From NCBI GenBank assembly GCA_963995505.1, contig OZ023198.1, forward strand, positions 4,984,558-5,048,557: a stretch of 64,000 nt of DNA, written 5' to 3'. The notes below the pieces were generated by a model. That model did not search any database. It was not told the origin of the DNA and was given only the letters and a program-made list of their open reading frames with translations. The position numbers and the translations under genes were made by a program. Source of the DNA: Hypericum androsaemum. Taxonomy: Eukaryota > Streptophyta > Magnoliopsida > Malpighiales > Hypericaceae. Below are positions 34,238-46,916 of the stretch, one piece after another; position 1 is the stretch's first letter; each line of letters starts with the position of its first letter.

Positions 34238-36182
34238 TGTTAGAGATGCCGAGAAATTGAATAGGAAAGATTTGTGGGCTTATTTCCAATTTAGTTCGGA
34301 CTCTTATTTTGTACTCCTAATTCGACCGAAATAGATTACTTGATGTACAAGAGTTTGCTTCTATATAAAGACATGTTACCCAAGGGTTTTGTATGGCTTT
34401 GTGGCTCGGAAACTCATCAATAAAAGTTCTCCTTTCTCCCCGTGGATGTAGGCATTAGGCCGAACCACGTTATCTCTTGCATCCGTGTTCTTTGCGCATT
34501 TTGTTCTCTTGGTTGCTAAATTCTTAACAAGTGGTATCAAGAGCTAAGGTTTGCTCTTGTGAAGTTTGATGGTTCATCAAATTTTAGGTTATGGCAAAGG
34601 CGTGTCAAGGATCTCCTCGTGCAATAAGGGATGGTCATCGTGCTCTCAAGAAAGAAGCCTAAGAAGATGGAGGAGCAAGAGTGGGAAGAGTTGGTGGCCA
34701 ATACGGTAGCAAAGATACGCTTGTGCTTGGCGGATGATGAGGAGCCACCAGCTGAGTTGTGGAAGAGGATCCAGGTCGGAGACAAAGAAGTTCGATGGAA
34801 GTGGCTTCAAGTGCGGAGAAGGGCACGTGAAGGGGACTATCTAGGATGAACTAGGAATCAAGATAACGAGTAGGGATCGGCATCCACAACCATGGCCACA
34901 TGTTCAGACAGGTCAGATGGTGACTGGCTTTCTGTCTCATCAAGTCCAATGCATCCTGGTAATCTCTTTTTGTTAGTGACCTTGGATTATAACAGTGATA
35001 GTTATAAAGGTAGGCTAATAAAGGTGGAGAAGGATACGATGGTAGGGAAGAATAGTGAAAGGAAAATACCTACAGGTTAGTGAGACACATTGTTGTAGAT
35101 GGAGTCACATCAATGGGTCTGAAGGAGTTGGCAAAAGCTCAAGTCATATGAGGTTGGTTTGTATGAGGGAGCAAAGGCTTGACATGGATGGTTTGAGTGC
35201 AGTTGAGATTCGCGGAGATATGGATAGTAAGCTATGCTTATTTCGTGGAGGCATGGTTGGCAAGGAGCCATGGTTGTCTCGGAGAAGCATTGTTAGCTGG
35301 GCCCTGCTATGGTTGTCTAAAGGGACGTGTACGTCAAAGGTATTGGGTAGGTTTTGCATGGAGAATGCGAAGTCGTTGGTAGCACCACGGGTGAATCGGG
35401 TATCTCACTCAAGGTCGAATGGTGGAGTTTGAGGCATGTCGAGAATTCTACTTGGTAGAACAAAAGGTTGCCCGTTGTATGCTATGGCAAGTAGCATTAG
35501 TGTGAGGCAAGAAGGTCCAGCAGAAAAGTAGTTCGAGGTCGTAGAGCATGGAGTTGACTGAAAAATAGAGAGTGTGTCTATTCGTTGCAAGTTGCTTCAG
35601 TAAGTGGACTTGCTAGTTGGGGTTCAATAGAGATTGGAGAGAATAGGCCAAGCAGGCTCGAAAGCTCGAGCTTGTGGGCTCACTCTAAGTGATTGAACTA
35701 AGGTAGAGAGCAAGTTGAGATGGTCTTATTGATGGTGGTTGTATCTATAGTTCGAGGTGGAGTCGGTAGAGTCAAGTTGGTTTCGCGAGTTCTCATAGTT
35801 CTTCAAAGAGTGGTATTTTGTCAAGGTAGAGTTTGTTAGGATGGAGCTTCATATTTTATCCATGGGATGATTTCTCGCCAAGGTGGAGATTGTTAGATAT
35901 GCCGAGAAATTGAACAGGAAAGATTTATGGGCTTATTTTCAGTTTAGTTCAGACTCTTGTTTTAGAATTCTAATTCGACCTAAATAGATTACTTGATGAA
36001 CAAGAGTTTGCCTCTATATAAAGACATGTTATCCAAGGGTTTTGTATGGCTTTGTGGCTCGAAAACTCATCAATAAAAGTTCTCCTTTCTCCCCATGGAT
36101 GTAAGCATTAGGCCGAACCACATTATCTCTTGCGTCCGTGTTCTTTGCGCGTTTTGTTCTCTTGGTTGCTAAATTCTTAACA
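34238..36182 (+). mobile_element. Short Ty1/copia-derived retrotransposon (1.95 kb), complete with TSD
   Basis: Two 292-bp LTRs (34238-34529 and 35891-36182; TGTTAG...TTAACA) differ at about 21 positions, roughly 93% identity. TATTT flanks both sides (34233-34237 and 36183-36187). The primer-binding site TGGTATCAAGAGC (34532) is the initiator-tRNA-Met type and a purine tract (AAGGTGGAGAT) precedes the 3' LTR. The 1.36-kb interior keeps only the first part of a copia gag (FRLWQRRVKDLL, then EWEELVANTVAKIRLCLADD), with a stop near 34626, and no pol, so it depended on enzymes from other elements. LTR TATA boxes (CTATATAAAG) lie near 34352 and 36016. Confidence 0.93.
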
Positions 36183-36187
36183 TATTT

Positions 36188-37533
36188 AGTAATTAATGTA
36201 CATATATATTATTTTAAAAATTTTGGATAGGATCATGCCATTTTCTCAACTCTTAATTTCTTAACGTTTCAATATTAAAATTATAAAAATTAAATAGCTA
36301 TTTATTTCGATACACTTACAAATTACTCTCAGCCCCCTGGGTTATAATAAAATTGACGATTTGTTCTCTTTGTATTTTTGCAATGCATGTAGCCATTCTC
36401 ACAATTTCGTTTTATTATATTCTCGGGTCCCTCGCTGACGGAGGGAGGAGAATGGGGAAGGGGGCGAGTGTTATTTGTCTTCTCAGGATAAAACAACTCG
36501 AACTGGTGTCGGTACTGGAGAGAGTCTTCCCGGGTGAACTCTTCCTGGAGTATTTATCGGTAACCATGTCCTTATCTTTTAAAAAAATAATGATCTAGAC
36601 AGGATCCATGTTTAGATCCAATCAAAGTCAACGGATTTTAGATCCTCTGGATTCGAATTCGGATAGATCCTCAAAATAAAAGTCTAATTACCATCTCTAT
36701 GTTCACTTGCATATATAATAAAATTTCAACCTAAAAAAAACAGAGCAAACACAATCAAGCAAAGAAGTAAAATTAGAACCAGACAAGTTCGAGACAAAAT
36801 CGGATCTCCGAGAATGTGAAAGACATAGGGCCAAGAGGACAAGAATCGAGTGTCCAAGGAACCTTAACTGGCTACAAGGAAGGAGGAGAAGCGAGACACG
36901 ATCGGTATTACGATGGAAGTCAAGAAACGCCCTTAAAATAAAGTTGGGCAATTGTTAATCTCTATTTATACTTTCTTGACATGAAGTGTCATAGGCTTCA
37001 GATTTAGGACAAATGTGAAAATATTATTAAAAGAATCGTTCTTAAAATAAGGTTCAACAATATTTAAATCTGAATAAAATCATAAAAAATTGATGTGGGA
37101 ACAAACAGAATTGCAGATATTCTGCGGTTTTGGTCAATGGCCTTCTTAAAAACAAAATTCATACTTTTTGATCCATTCGTTTTCATGCATCTGTGTTTGG
37201 AAATAGAGGTGACCACAAGTTTGAGCTATCCGTTAGATTTTTTTATATCGTCCGATATTCGGACACTCAAGTTGGTGATTAATTTAGTTCGATTCAGATA
37301 ATACATTTAAAAGATGACATAACTCTCTGAGCGGTCCGGTCGTTTCAATTGTAATCCTTTTTCTTAACCGCTTCTAACTAGTTTAGGAATATTCCCACAC
37401 ATTTGCCGTTCGAAATCAGGTCGCTATATCCAAAAGGTCGCTACCTTTAGCCAGTCAAGGTTCGGACTAAAGGATCTAGGAGGGCCTCCCCATTATGATT
37501 TTTGAGGGTGCCTTCCTGCCCTGTTGTGGGCAA
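36188..37533. other. Intergenic DNA with half of a MITE
   Basis: About 36560-36695 matches the inner and right part of the MITE in reticulon intron 3 (GATCTAGACAGGATCC-type motifs, ending GTCTAATTACCATCTC). No coding evidence elsewhere. Confidence 0.5.
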
Positions 37534-37604
37534 GGGCCCGAAAGGATTTGAACTCCTGATACCGCGATTTGTAGCCGTGCTCTAATCCTCTGAGCTACAG
37601 GCCC
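37534..37604 (-). pseudogene. Degenerate plastid-type tRNA (trnR-ACG-like)
   Basis: The minus strand reads GGGCCTGTAGCTCAGAGG, then ATTAGAGCACGGCTACAAAT and GAGTTCAAATCC. The D-arm, a CTACAAA anticodon loop and the T-arm follow the plastid tRNA-Arg(ACG) layout. The anticodon has become ACA and the anticodon stem is short by a base, so I do not expect function. It lies next to plastid atpB sequence, which supports plastid origin. Confidence 0.55.
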
Positions 37605-37626
37605 GCCCCGCCTCCACTCTTTTTTT

Positions 37627-37791
37627 TTGCCCCTTATCGCAGAGGAGGGAAAATTGGACTCTTCGAAGGGGCTCGAGTAGGTAAAACAGTCCTAATTATG
37701 GAATTAATCAACAACATTGCAAAAGCTCACAGGGGTATCCGTATTTGGAGGAATAGGTAAACGTACTCTCGCAAAGGAAATGATCTTTACG
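37627..37791 (+). pseudogene. atpB: Plastid atpB fragment (nuclear plastid DNA insertion)
   Basis: The plus strand encodes [11 protein letters not shown], then [18 protein letters not shown], then GNDLY. This is the P-loop region of the ATP synthase beta subunit (the GGAGVGKT motif here reads EGARVGKT). The 5' part is close to plastid sequence; a small insertion and a stop appear after KAH. Only about 50 codons are present. In plastid genomes this gene is not beside trnR-ACG, so the insertion is a mosaic or was rearranged. Confidence 0.85.
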
Positions 37792-38116
37792 ACCGCTTCT
37801 ACTCAAATGGATGGTTGACTTATTGAACTTAGCGGATGGTCAACTTCTTGAACTTAGTAGATGGTTTCAAGTAGTCAACTAAAATCTAACCCAGTTTTAC
37901 CTAGCCGAAACCGAAATATTTTTCGTGGTCAGCCAAAGGACATGCTAAAGACTACCATAATGAAAACAGTGAATCCGACTGCAATGCACATAAAGAAATA
38001 TGATGCAACTTCACCAACGAGCACTACACAAAGATAGAAAATGAGCACAAAGTTTCATTATTGGTAATGAGTATCGGCATGTGTTGGGCTGATTTCTGGA
38101 TAATCCTTTGCCAATG
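37792..38116. other. Intergenic DNA with a short hydrophobic open stretch
   Basis: On the minus strand, 37940-38045 reads a 30-odd residue hydrophobic sequence (LVGEVASYFFMCIAVG, then FIMVVFSMSFG-stop). It could be the last exon of a membrane protein, but nothing upstream supports it. Confidence 0.3.
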
Positions 38117-40164
38117 TGTTGAGGTACAAAAATAATCTCGGTATTCTCAACCATATTTTGAAGTGAATGGTGTCGTCTTTAAGAGACCGATGTCGGGTGA
38201 TTGGTGTCATCTCGAAGAAACTGGTGTCAGGTAGTTGGCAATACGGTGCCTTGGTGGACTAGTATCGGTAGATGTCCAGACCGGTGCCTCATTGAGGTTG
38301 GAAGATTGACGTCTCATGGAGGTTGGTCGATCGGTATCTTGTTTAGGTGGTAAACCGGTGCCTCCTTGAGACCGCGTTGGCTTGTTGTCCTCGGTTCACT
38401 TTGGCTTGTCATTAGATGGTGATGTCCATCTTTGGTAGATCAGCCATAGATTATGACTCGGGTATCGGATGGATATTATTCTTTTGACTATGTAAATATA
38501 AGATAAAGACCTACAACTTTCTAGTTTATGACTTCTTTAGATTCGAAGCAAAAGAAGGTCAAAAATCCAGGTCAAGGCGGGTGCTCACTTTCACATACGA
38601 GCGGTCCGGTCCTCTTCATTAATTTCACATGATGTCGGTCCAGTCTCCTTCACATGATGCCGGTCCGGTCCCCTTCACATGATGCCGGTCTGGTCCTCTT
38701 CACTTGATGTTGGTCCGGAACCCTTCGTTACATATTGTCAGTCTGGTTGGTCCATGTGCCTATGTGAAGCCAAGATATAGATTTACGACTTTGTAGTTCA
38801 CTTCATCTTCAGATTCGAAGTGTAAGTGGATCTAAAATTCATTGTAAGGCCGGACATATGACGATTGGATATGAAGACGGACCTTTGACCAAGTCGGATC
38901 GACGAGCCGGGCTAACGGGCCTATTAAAAGATCGACAGCCCATTACGGGACCAGCAAGCCCACTATAGGTCGGGCCAATAACTTTTGGACCAGTTTATGG
39001 CCCTCTTATATTCCGCTTTGCAAGTTGGACTGACTTCGAACCTTTGTGGCTGGACCAATGACTAGGCCCTCTTGGGACCAGACCGATGGGATGCCAATTT
39101 GGGCCTGACCAACAAGGTCTTTGTTTCAAGACAGGCTGACGATAACGCTCTACTAAGGCAGGGCCAATGAGGCTCGTGTTTAGACTGATGCCAAGCCCTT
39201 ATTGGGTCGGACCGACGAGTAGGTCCTCTTGGGACCAGTGCGAGGACAAGCCCTTGTTGGGCCAGGCCAGACAAGGTGCTTCTTTAAGTTGGACCAACAT
39301 CGTAGTGCTTTTTGCTAGCTATATCGGTCGAGCACTCAACATCATCGATATGACTAAGGCAATTTGGGCATCGATAAAACTTAGGCGGTTTGTGTTTCTC
39401 ATCATGAGCTGGAGCCAAGTTGGCATCATCGATATGACTAAGGTGGTTTGGATGTCGATATGACTAAGACAGTTTGGATATCGATACAACTAAGGCAGTT
39501 TGTGTTTCTCATCATGAGCCGGAGCCAAGTCGGCGTCATTGATATGACTAAGGTGGTTTGAGTTTTTCATCATGAAATGAGGCTAGGTTGGCATCCTCAA
39601 TGTGACTAAGGCAGTTTGGACATCGATATAACTAAGGCGGTTTATGTTTCTCATCATGAGCCAGAGAGAAGTCTCCATCATCGATATGACTAACGAGGTT
39701 TGGGTTTCTCATTATGAGATGAGGATAGGTCGGCGTCCTCAATGTGACTAAGGTAGTTTGTGTTTCTCATCATGAGCCGGGGCCAAGTCAGCATCATCGA
39801 TATGACTAAGGCAGTTCGGGTTTCTCATCATGAGATGAGGCTAGGTTGGCGTCCTCAATATGACTAAGGCAGTTTGCGTTTCTCATCGTGAGTCGAAGTT
39901 AGGTCGACGTTATTAATATGACTAAAGCAGTTTGGGCTTCTCATCACGAGACCGGGCTAAGTCGGCGTCGTGTTTATATAAGGAAGGCATGGGTACGAGG
40001 GCAACATCAACAAACAACACATCCAACTACTCTATTTTTACTTGTATCATTTTCCTTTCCGTAGCATAGCTTTTTTCACCCTTTCTGTTAGACCAATTTT
40101 GGGACGTCCATTCCGAATCTGTCTCGGGAAGTCTTATGTTCTTGTACCACTTTTTCCACCAACA
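38117..40164 (+). repeat. 5' LTR of the LARD-type element (2.05 kb)
   Basis: It contains a ~27-bp repeat (CACATGATGxCGGTCCGGTC, about 38620-38740). It also has a long array at 39340-39930 built from ATCATCGATATGACTAAGG, GTTTCTCATCATGAG and CCGGAGCCAAGTCGGCGTC modules. A TATA box (TTTATATAAGG) is near 39972, which puts the array in U3, where promoter elements would lie. Confidence 0.9.
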
Positions 40165-40233
40165 TATTTTTGGTACGCTCGGTGGGACCAAGGAGGATGT
40201 CTGAGAAGGCAGACTAACTTTGCTCAACCAAGA

Positions 40234-42384
40234 TGGCCAAGAACAAAATGGCTTCCACCCAGCTCGGCTCACATAAAGGAGCCGACCTTCTCAACTACCA
40301 CACTTGGTACCGGGAAGAACTCCACCAATATAGCTCCCCTCAAGGAGCCGACAGATCCACTCACCAGTATAGCCGGGACGATCGAGGTTATCACAGCTCT
40401 ACTTGACAAGATACAGCGTGATAATGAAGTGAGTCGACAAAGTCTCAAGTTGACGATGAGACGTAGCGACGAAATCCTGATGCGAAGCAATGAGTCCTAT
40501 CACAGACTTTTTGATCAACCCCATAGAGTTTGGGATAATATGGATGAAGCACTTCGGCAAACATCCCTCGATCTCGGTGATGGGATGGCACATATAGGGT
40601 CATCACCTTTCACTCAGCCTACTTCGGGGCAATCGGTTTGGTCTCTATCTTACCGTGATGCCGAGACTCCAGACTTCACAAGCTTACTTAGCTGACTCCT
40701 ATTGGTTGAGGCTTTCGATTACTCAGATGTGCGAGAGTCCTCTATGCATGAGGAGACCCAAGAAGATTCCTTTGGGCAATATGAGATAGTGGTCATTGAT
40801 AACTGCCTAATGCTTGATGATGTTCCAGCCCTAACCCTCAGTTCATGATGTTGAGGCTAAGAGAGCTCGATGAGGATGACGTCTACCGTCAGCTGGCATT
40901 CTGATCTACCCAACTACAAAAAATGGAAGAACAACCTCAACCCTCTCAGTCTGAGGGCTTGGCTTCACATCAATATCTCGGGGGCCACCTGGCGATTGAC
41001 CAATATATAAGTGCTTCTGTTTCTATGGTTGGCATCCAACGAAGCCAAATAAGAGAGAGACCAAAGAAAATAAAGGCCAACCCTAAGACCTGAGGGGCAT
41101 GACTCAGGGGGTCAGGAAGGCTGCCCGATAACGGTGTCCCAAAGGCTCAAATGTCCTTCCATCTGAATAGGGCCGATGGTCATAAACAAGGAAAGGTTGA
41201 CCCTAAGACCTGGGGGACAAGACTTGGGGGCCAAGGATGACCACCCGATATTAGCATCCCAAGGACTCAGAAGTTCTACCCTCCAAGGAAAGCCGATGAG
41301 ATGTGGAGGCTTTGCCATCCCCGTATCAAAGTGGACCTTCAAGATAGGACCAACCCACTCCGGTATGTCTTCAACTGGCTTGGAGATAAGAGAGTCGCAG
41401 ACCCTCAAGAGCGACCAACACAAGATGTCCTGACTAAGACCCAGAGATATTGCCTTGAGAGGAAGGTCCAGAAATGAAAGCAAGCCATCAAGGACCTCGA
41501 AAGACAACTTGCAGAGCAAAGGGTTTAGCTGGAGAAATAAAAGGTGCTCCTAGCTCGCCCACATAATAAACATCGATCGGCCCCAACTCGAGGCAGACCA
41601 AGGAGGTTGAAGCCTCTAAGGCAGGGAAGGGAAAGGACCTCAAGTACATTAAGGAGGTTTGACCAAAGGCACCCACTGACCTATGTGGGAAGCTGACCCG
41701 GAAAGGTCAGGAGCGAGGCCATCCCAAGGAGGATGCTCAGTGAGAGGCCATACCCGAACAAATGAAGGAGGAGGTCTCGATCGACCTTGAGACGAGGTAC
41801 ATCAAGTTTGGGGACTTTCCAAACAAAGTAGCAATCAACATGGCGCTGGCTATCCTCAGGCCAAAACCTAGTCAACTAAGCCACTCCAATGGGAATGTGG
41901 TCAAAGAAGATCTTATTGGCCCTCGAGTAGGAGAGACATTCTCAGCCCTACTTATGATGGAGGATCTCAATGGCAGTGTCACCATTGTGAAGTCCGCCCA
42001 AAGGGGATATGAGCATTTAAAGCTCTTTTACATCACGGCTCACGTCGGTAGAGAGCCAGTCAAGAGTCCTCATGGACAATAAGGTTATGAACATCCCTCC
42101 TCACTCACTTCCCAAGAGGTTGAGCAAACAGAGGGAGACGCTAACCTCGATTGGCATGGTTATGACCAACTTTGTCAGGAAAGGGCGAGAATCGATCCGC
42201 TCTGGTCAGGTTGTCCCAATGTCTAGTTCAATGGAAGCCAGATGGAAAGGTGGAGATCATATTGATCAATGTATGTCCATTTATGTCGGTCACATACTAC
42301 GTTGAAGATCCCTTCTACGATATGGCCATGTTACTAATAAGGGTGGCATGGAGTAGCGTAGATGGCCGATTTTTGACCCAATGA
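40234..42384 (+). pseudogene. gag and protease relics of the LARD-type element
   Basis: From 40234 a short start (MAKNKMAST) leads into a gag-like stretch in another frame (NSTNIAPLKEPTDPL, then IQRDNEVSRQSLKLTMRR), comparable to the N-terminal gag of the element at 8.6-9.5 kb. Protease-like sequence (NGSVTIVKSAQRGYEHLK, FYITAHVGREPV) lies at 41960-42065, followed by sequence matching that protein's MIP-T-MAWSNEDGR end (LLIRVAWSSVDGR at 42330). Stops and shifts break it throughout. Confidence 0.7.
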
Positions 42385-42651
42385 TCGATTAGTGCCACAC
42401 TCGGGGGGGCAAGTACTCCCCCTTACTTATGAGGAGTGAAGCAATAGGCAAGGTGACAAGGAAATTGGAAGTCTACACCTTGTCATCCTATAAGCCGGTT
42501 GGGTATGTCCTTGGGTACGATGGCTTTGACCTCTTTGAGTTCCTCATCTACATTCTTTTCCAAGTTAGCTAAAGGATGTCAAGCTACAGATGAAGGACCA
42601 TGTCAACGCTTCTCACCTGGTCGTACCGAAGCGTAGACGCGCGGGGGGCAT

Positions 42652-44922
42652 TATTGAGGTACAAAAATAATCTCGGCATTCTCAACAATATTTTGAAGTG
42701 AATGGTATCATCTTTAAGAGACTGGTGCCGGGTGATCGGTGTCATCTCGAAGAAATCGGTGTCTGGTGGGTTGGCAATACAGTGCCTTGGTAGACTGGTG
42801 TCGGTAGATGTCAAGATCGGTGACTCATTGAGGTTGAAAGATTGACGTCTTATAGAGATTGGTCGATCGGTATCTTTTTTAGGTGGTAGACCAGCGCCTC
42901 TTTGAGACCGCGTTGGCTTGTTGTCCTCGGTTCACTTCGGCTTGTCATTGGATGGTGCCATCCATCTTTTGTAGATTAGCCATAGATTATGACTTGATTA
43001 TTAGATTGAACTAATTCTTTTGGCTATAAAAAGACAAGACAAAGACCTACAACTTTATAGTTTATGACTTCTTCCGATTAGAAGTGGAAGAAGGTCAAAA
43101 ATCTAGGTCAAAGCGGTTGCTCACTTTTACATGCGAGCGGTCCGATCCTCTTCATTAATTTCACATGATGTCGGTCCGGTCTCCTTCACATGATGCCGGT
43201 ACGGTCCCCTTCACATGATGTCGGTTTGGTTCTCTTCACTTGATGTTGGTCTGGTCCCCTTCGTTACATGCTGTCAGTCCGGTTGGTCCGTCTGCCTAGG
43301 TAATTCTCTTCGGAGAAATGCACATAACTTTTCATCTAAAGCTCAGATTGAGACAATTCAAGTTGCTATTCAAAGCCAAGACATAGATTTACGACTTTAT
43401 AGTTCACCTCATATGCGGATTTAGAGTATAAGAGGATCTAAAATTCATTATAAGGCTGGACCAATGACGATCAGCTCTGAAGACGGACCTTTGACCAATT
43501 CGGATCGACAAGCCGGGCCAACGGGCCCATTATAAGACCAGTGGCCCATTATGGGATCGGCAAGCCTAGTGTAGGTCAAAATAATAACATTTAGACCGGT
43601 TCATGGTCCTCTTATATTCGGCTTCACAAGTCAGACTGACAATGTCTTCTTAGGGCCGGACCAACGACCTCCAATAGGATAAGCTGTACCAATGACCTCC
43701 ATAGGGACAAGCCGGCCCAACGATAATTGGCTCTGAAGATGGACCTCTAACCAAGTCAAATTGACGAGCCGGGCCAACGGGCCCATTATAAGACCGGCGG
43801 TCCATTACGGGACCGGCAAGCCCACTATAGGTCAGACTAATGACTTTTGGACCAGTTCGTGGACCTCTTATATTCCACTTCAGAAGTCAGACCAACGGTC
43901 TCTTCTTATGGGATGCCTATTCGAGCCAGACCAAGTCTTTGTTTCAAGACAGGCTGACGATAATGCTCCACTAAGGCTGGACCAACGAGGCTTGTGTTTA
44001 GACCAATGCCAAGCCCTTATTGGGCCGGACTGACAAGTAGGTCCTCTTGGGACCAGGACGAGGACAAGCCCTTGTTGGTCCAGGCCGGACAAGGTGCTTC
44101 TTTAAGCTAGACCAATGTCGTAGTACTTTTTGCCAGCTATATCGATCGAGTGCTCGACATCATCGATATGACTAATACAATTTGGGCATCGATACGATTA
44201 AGGCAGTTTGTATTTTCCATCATGAGTCGGAGCCAAGTCGGCGTCATCGATATGACTAAGGCAGTTTGGGTATCGATACGACTAAGGTGGTTTGTATTTC
44301 TCATCATGAGCCGGAGCCAAGTCGGCGTCATCGATATGACTAAGGCGGTTCAGATTTCTCATCATGAGATGAGGCTAGGTCGGCGTCCTCAATGTAACTA
44401 AGGCGGTTTGGGCATCGATAAGACTAAGACAATTTATGTTTCTCATCATGAATCGGAGCGAAGTCGGCGTCATCAATATGAGTAAGACAGTTCGAGTTTC
44501 TCATCATGAGATAAGGATAGGTCGGTGTCCTCAATGTGACTAAGACGGTTTGTGTTTCTCATCATGAGCCGGGGCCAAGTCGGCGTCATCGATATGACTA
44601 AGGCGGTTCGGGTTGCTCATCATGAGATGAGGCTAGGTCGGCGTCCTTAATATGACTACAGTGGTTTGCGTTTCTCATCTTGAGCCGAAGTCAGGTCGGC
44701 ATCATTAATATGACTATGGCAATTCGGTTTTTTCATCACGAGATGGGGCTATGTCGGCGACGTGTCTATATAAGGAAGGCATGGGTACGAGGGCAACATC
44801 AAAGCGTAGCTTTAGTCGACCGTAGTAATTTTTTTACACTTTCCGTTAGACCGACCTTGGGACGTCCATTCCAAATCCGTCTCGGAAAATCTTATGTTCT
44901 CGTACCACTTTTCCCACCAACA
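42652..44922 (+). repeat. 3' LTR of the LARD-type element (2.27 kb)
   Basis: It matches the 5' LTR along its length, including both repeat arrays (43140-43270 and 44150-44740) and the TATA box near 44764. It is about 220 bp longer, from extra segments near 43300-43390 and 43660-43740 and from array copy number. It ends CACCAACA. Confidence 0.88.
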
Positions 44923-45705
44923 CAGTGCAACCAATCAGTTCATTGTCAGGTTATTCCATTGAGCGTTTTATTCAACCGGACCCTATTTTCAAAGTTGATC
45001 GAGTTTCGATATACCACGACGTTCATAGTTTCTACTTAATTTTACTACAAAATATTAACGTCGGAAGGTTTCCATCTGTCCAACGCTGTGCATAGCACGG
45101 TGATAATATCCTCTTTATTGTCTGTTGCATGAATTAATCCAAACCAACCAAGCTAAGTCACTGGAGGAAACATCTTCCCGGTCCATGGAAAAAATGGAAG
45201 TTTCCCTCGGCCAACGGTTAGAACCTGAGAAAGAAAGACAGCAACCCTGGCTTAGGGGTTTCCTCTTTTCAAATATGGTTTACGCTACTGAGTCGGTATA
45301 ATTGATAAGAAACTTGGAATTATTGACTATGGTTTAATTGTTTACATCGAGAATGGCATTCAAGCGAAGTGGCTGTGTGAGAGACGACCACCAAGTTAAT
45401 GAGCCAAGGCAGGAGGAAAGAGAAATAACCGGAAAAAAATAGATTTTATGTTCAATTATTTAGGTTAGTTGTTTCTTCAATTTTTTAAATTTACGTAATG
45501 AGATTTAATACCCAGATATTAATCAACCGAAAAAGATTATGAATTGCCACTTATATACTGGAGGACCCAATATATACCGTTTGATTACAGTGACCTTGTT
45601 TAGGTCAATGACCAGAAACACTAGATGTACAAACATATTGACTTAGGCGGCCTGACTTGGACCACAAGGATCTACAACATATCGGCATACTCCAATACTT
45701 CCCCT

Positions 45706-46916
45706 TCAAGTTGGAGCGTGGAGGTTGACAAAGCCCAACTTGAGAATAAGATCCTGAAAATGGTCCTGACCAAAGGTGAATAGATCGGCAAGCTGAAAGA
45801 CAATAGAAATCTTCCGAGGTGCAATGTCACCGGATTGAACTCGCTCACGAACAAAGTAACAATCCATCTCCACGTTCTTGGTACACTCCTGGTAGACAGG
45901 ATTCATGGTAATATGAAGAGCGGCTTGATTATCACAAAAGAGGGTAGTGGGATGTGGGAACCTCACGCCCCAATCTCGAAAGAACCAACGTAACCATAAG
46001 ACCTCGCTAACGGTGTCCGCCATGGCACGGTATTCAGTATCAGTAGAAGAATGAGCCACGATATGTTGTTTCTTCGAACGCCAAGACACGGACGAACCAC
46101 CAAAAGATACAATAAAGCCTGTGCGGGAGCGGCGGGTCATCGGGCAGCCACCCCAATCAGCATCGCAATAAGCAATCAAATCCAATGCAGGAGAACTAGT
46201 GAGTAAAATGCCTTGTCCAGGCATCGTCTTCAAGTAGCGCAAAATGCGATTCGCGGCTTGGACATGCGCGATAGTGGGCTTGTTCACGAACTGATTTAAG
46301 ATATTCACGGCGTAGGCAATATCAGGCCTAGTGACTGTCAGGTACATTAGACGGCCGACCAAGCGGCGATAGCGAGAAGATTCATCGACGACATCCTGGC
46401 CTGAGCAAAGTTTATGATTTTGCTCCGTTGGAAACATACAAGGCCTAGATTCATCCTTGCCGTATTCAGCGAGTATATCAATTGTGTACTTCCTCTAACT
46501 GAGGACGAGCCCTTGCGGAGTTGTAGCAGCCTCGATTCCAAGAAAGTACTTTAAGCAACTCAAATCTTTGATACCAAAGTGCTCATGAAGATATCATTTG
46601 GTGAACTCAAGCATGGAAGTATGATTTCCCACAAGAATCACATCATCCACGTAGATAAGAAGAATAAGTGTCAAGAGGTCTCGACGATAGATTAACATTG
46701 TATGATCCGCATATGACCTGACAAAACCAATAGCAAGCAAAGATGAAGTGAGCTTGTTGTACCAAGTCTGAGATGCCTGCTTTATGCCATATAGCGACTT
46801 CTTGAGTTGATAAACTTGAGAGTCTCATGGTCGTGAGAAACCTTGGGGGACCCGCATATAAACTTCCTCTTATAGATTGCTGTGGAGAAAAGCTTTGTCA
46901 ACATCTAGTTCATGAA
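45706..46916 (-). pseudogene. copia RT (C-terminal half) and RNase H
   Basis: Broken frames between 46450 and 46916 read QLKKSLYGIKQASQTWYNKL and IYVDDVILVG (the YxDD box). The long piece 45706-46437 reads YRRLVGRLMYLTVTRPDIAYA, then the RNase H (YCDADWGGCP, TDTEYRAMADTVSEVLWLRW, LFCDNQAALH). The family D, E and D are present in the last part. Confidence 0.92.

Larger units (their letters stand above)
38117..44922 (+). mobile_element. Non-autonomous Tat-like LTR retrotransposon (6.8 kb, LARD-type)
   Basis: The 5' LTR is 38117-40164 (TGTTGAGGTAC...CACCAACA) and the 3' LTR is 42652-44922, the latter starting TATTGAGG after a purine tract (GCGGGGGG, 42641). CAATG before and CAGTG after are a 5-bp target duplication with one mismatch. 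The primer-binding region (TGGTACGCTCGGTGGGA) is like that of the element at 1-10.8 kb. The 2.5-kb interior has gag and protease relics only. RT, RNase H and integrase are absent, so it would need proteins in trans from a Tat relative. Confidence 0.92.

Noticed and set aside
37534..37604. Functional tRNA gene
   Set aside because: The anticodon stem is damaged, the anticodon is changed to ACA, and plastid atpB debris lies alongside; it is an organelle-derived relic.
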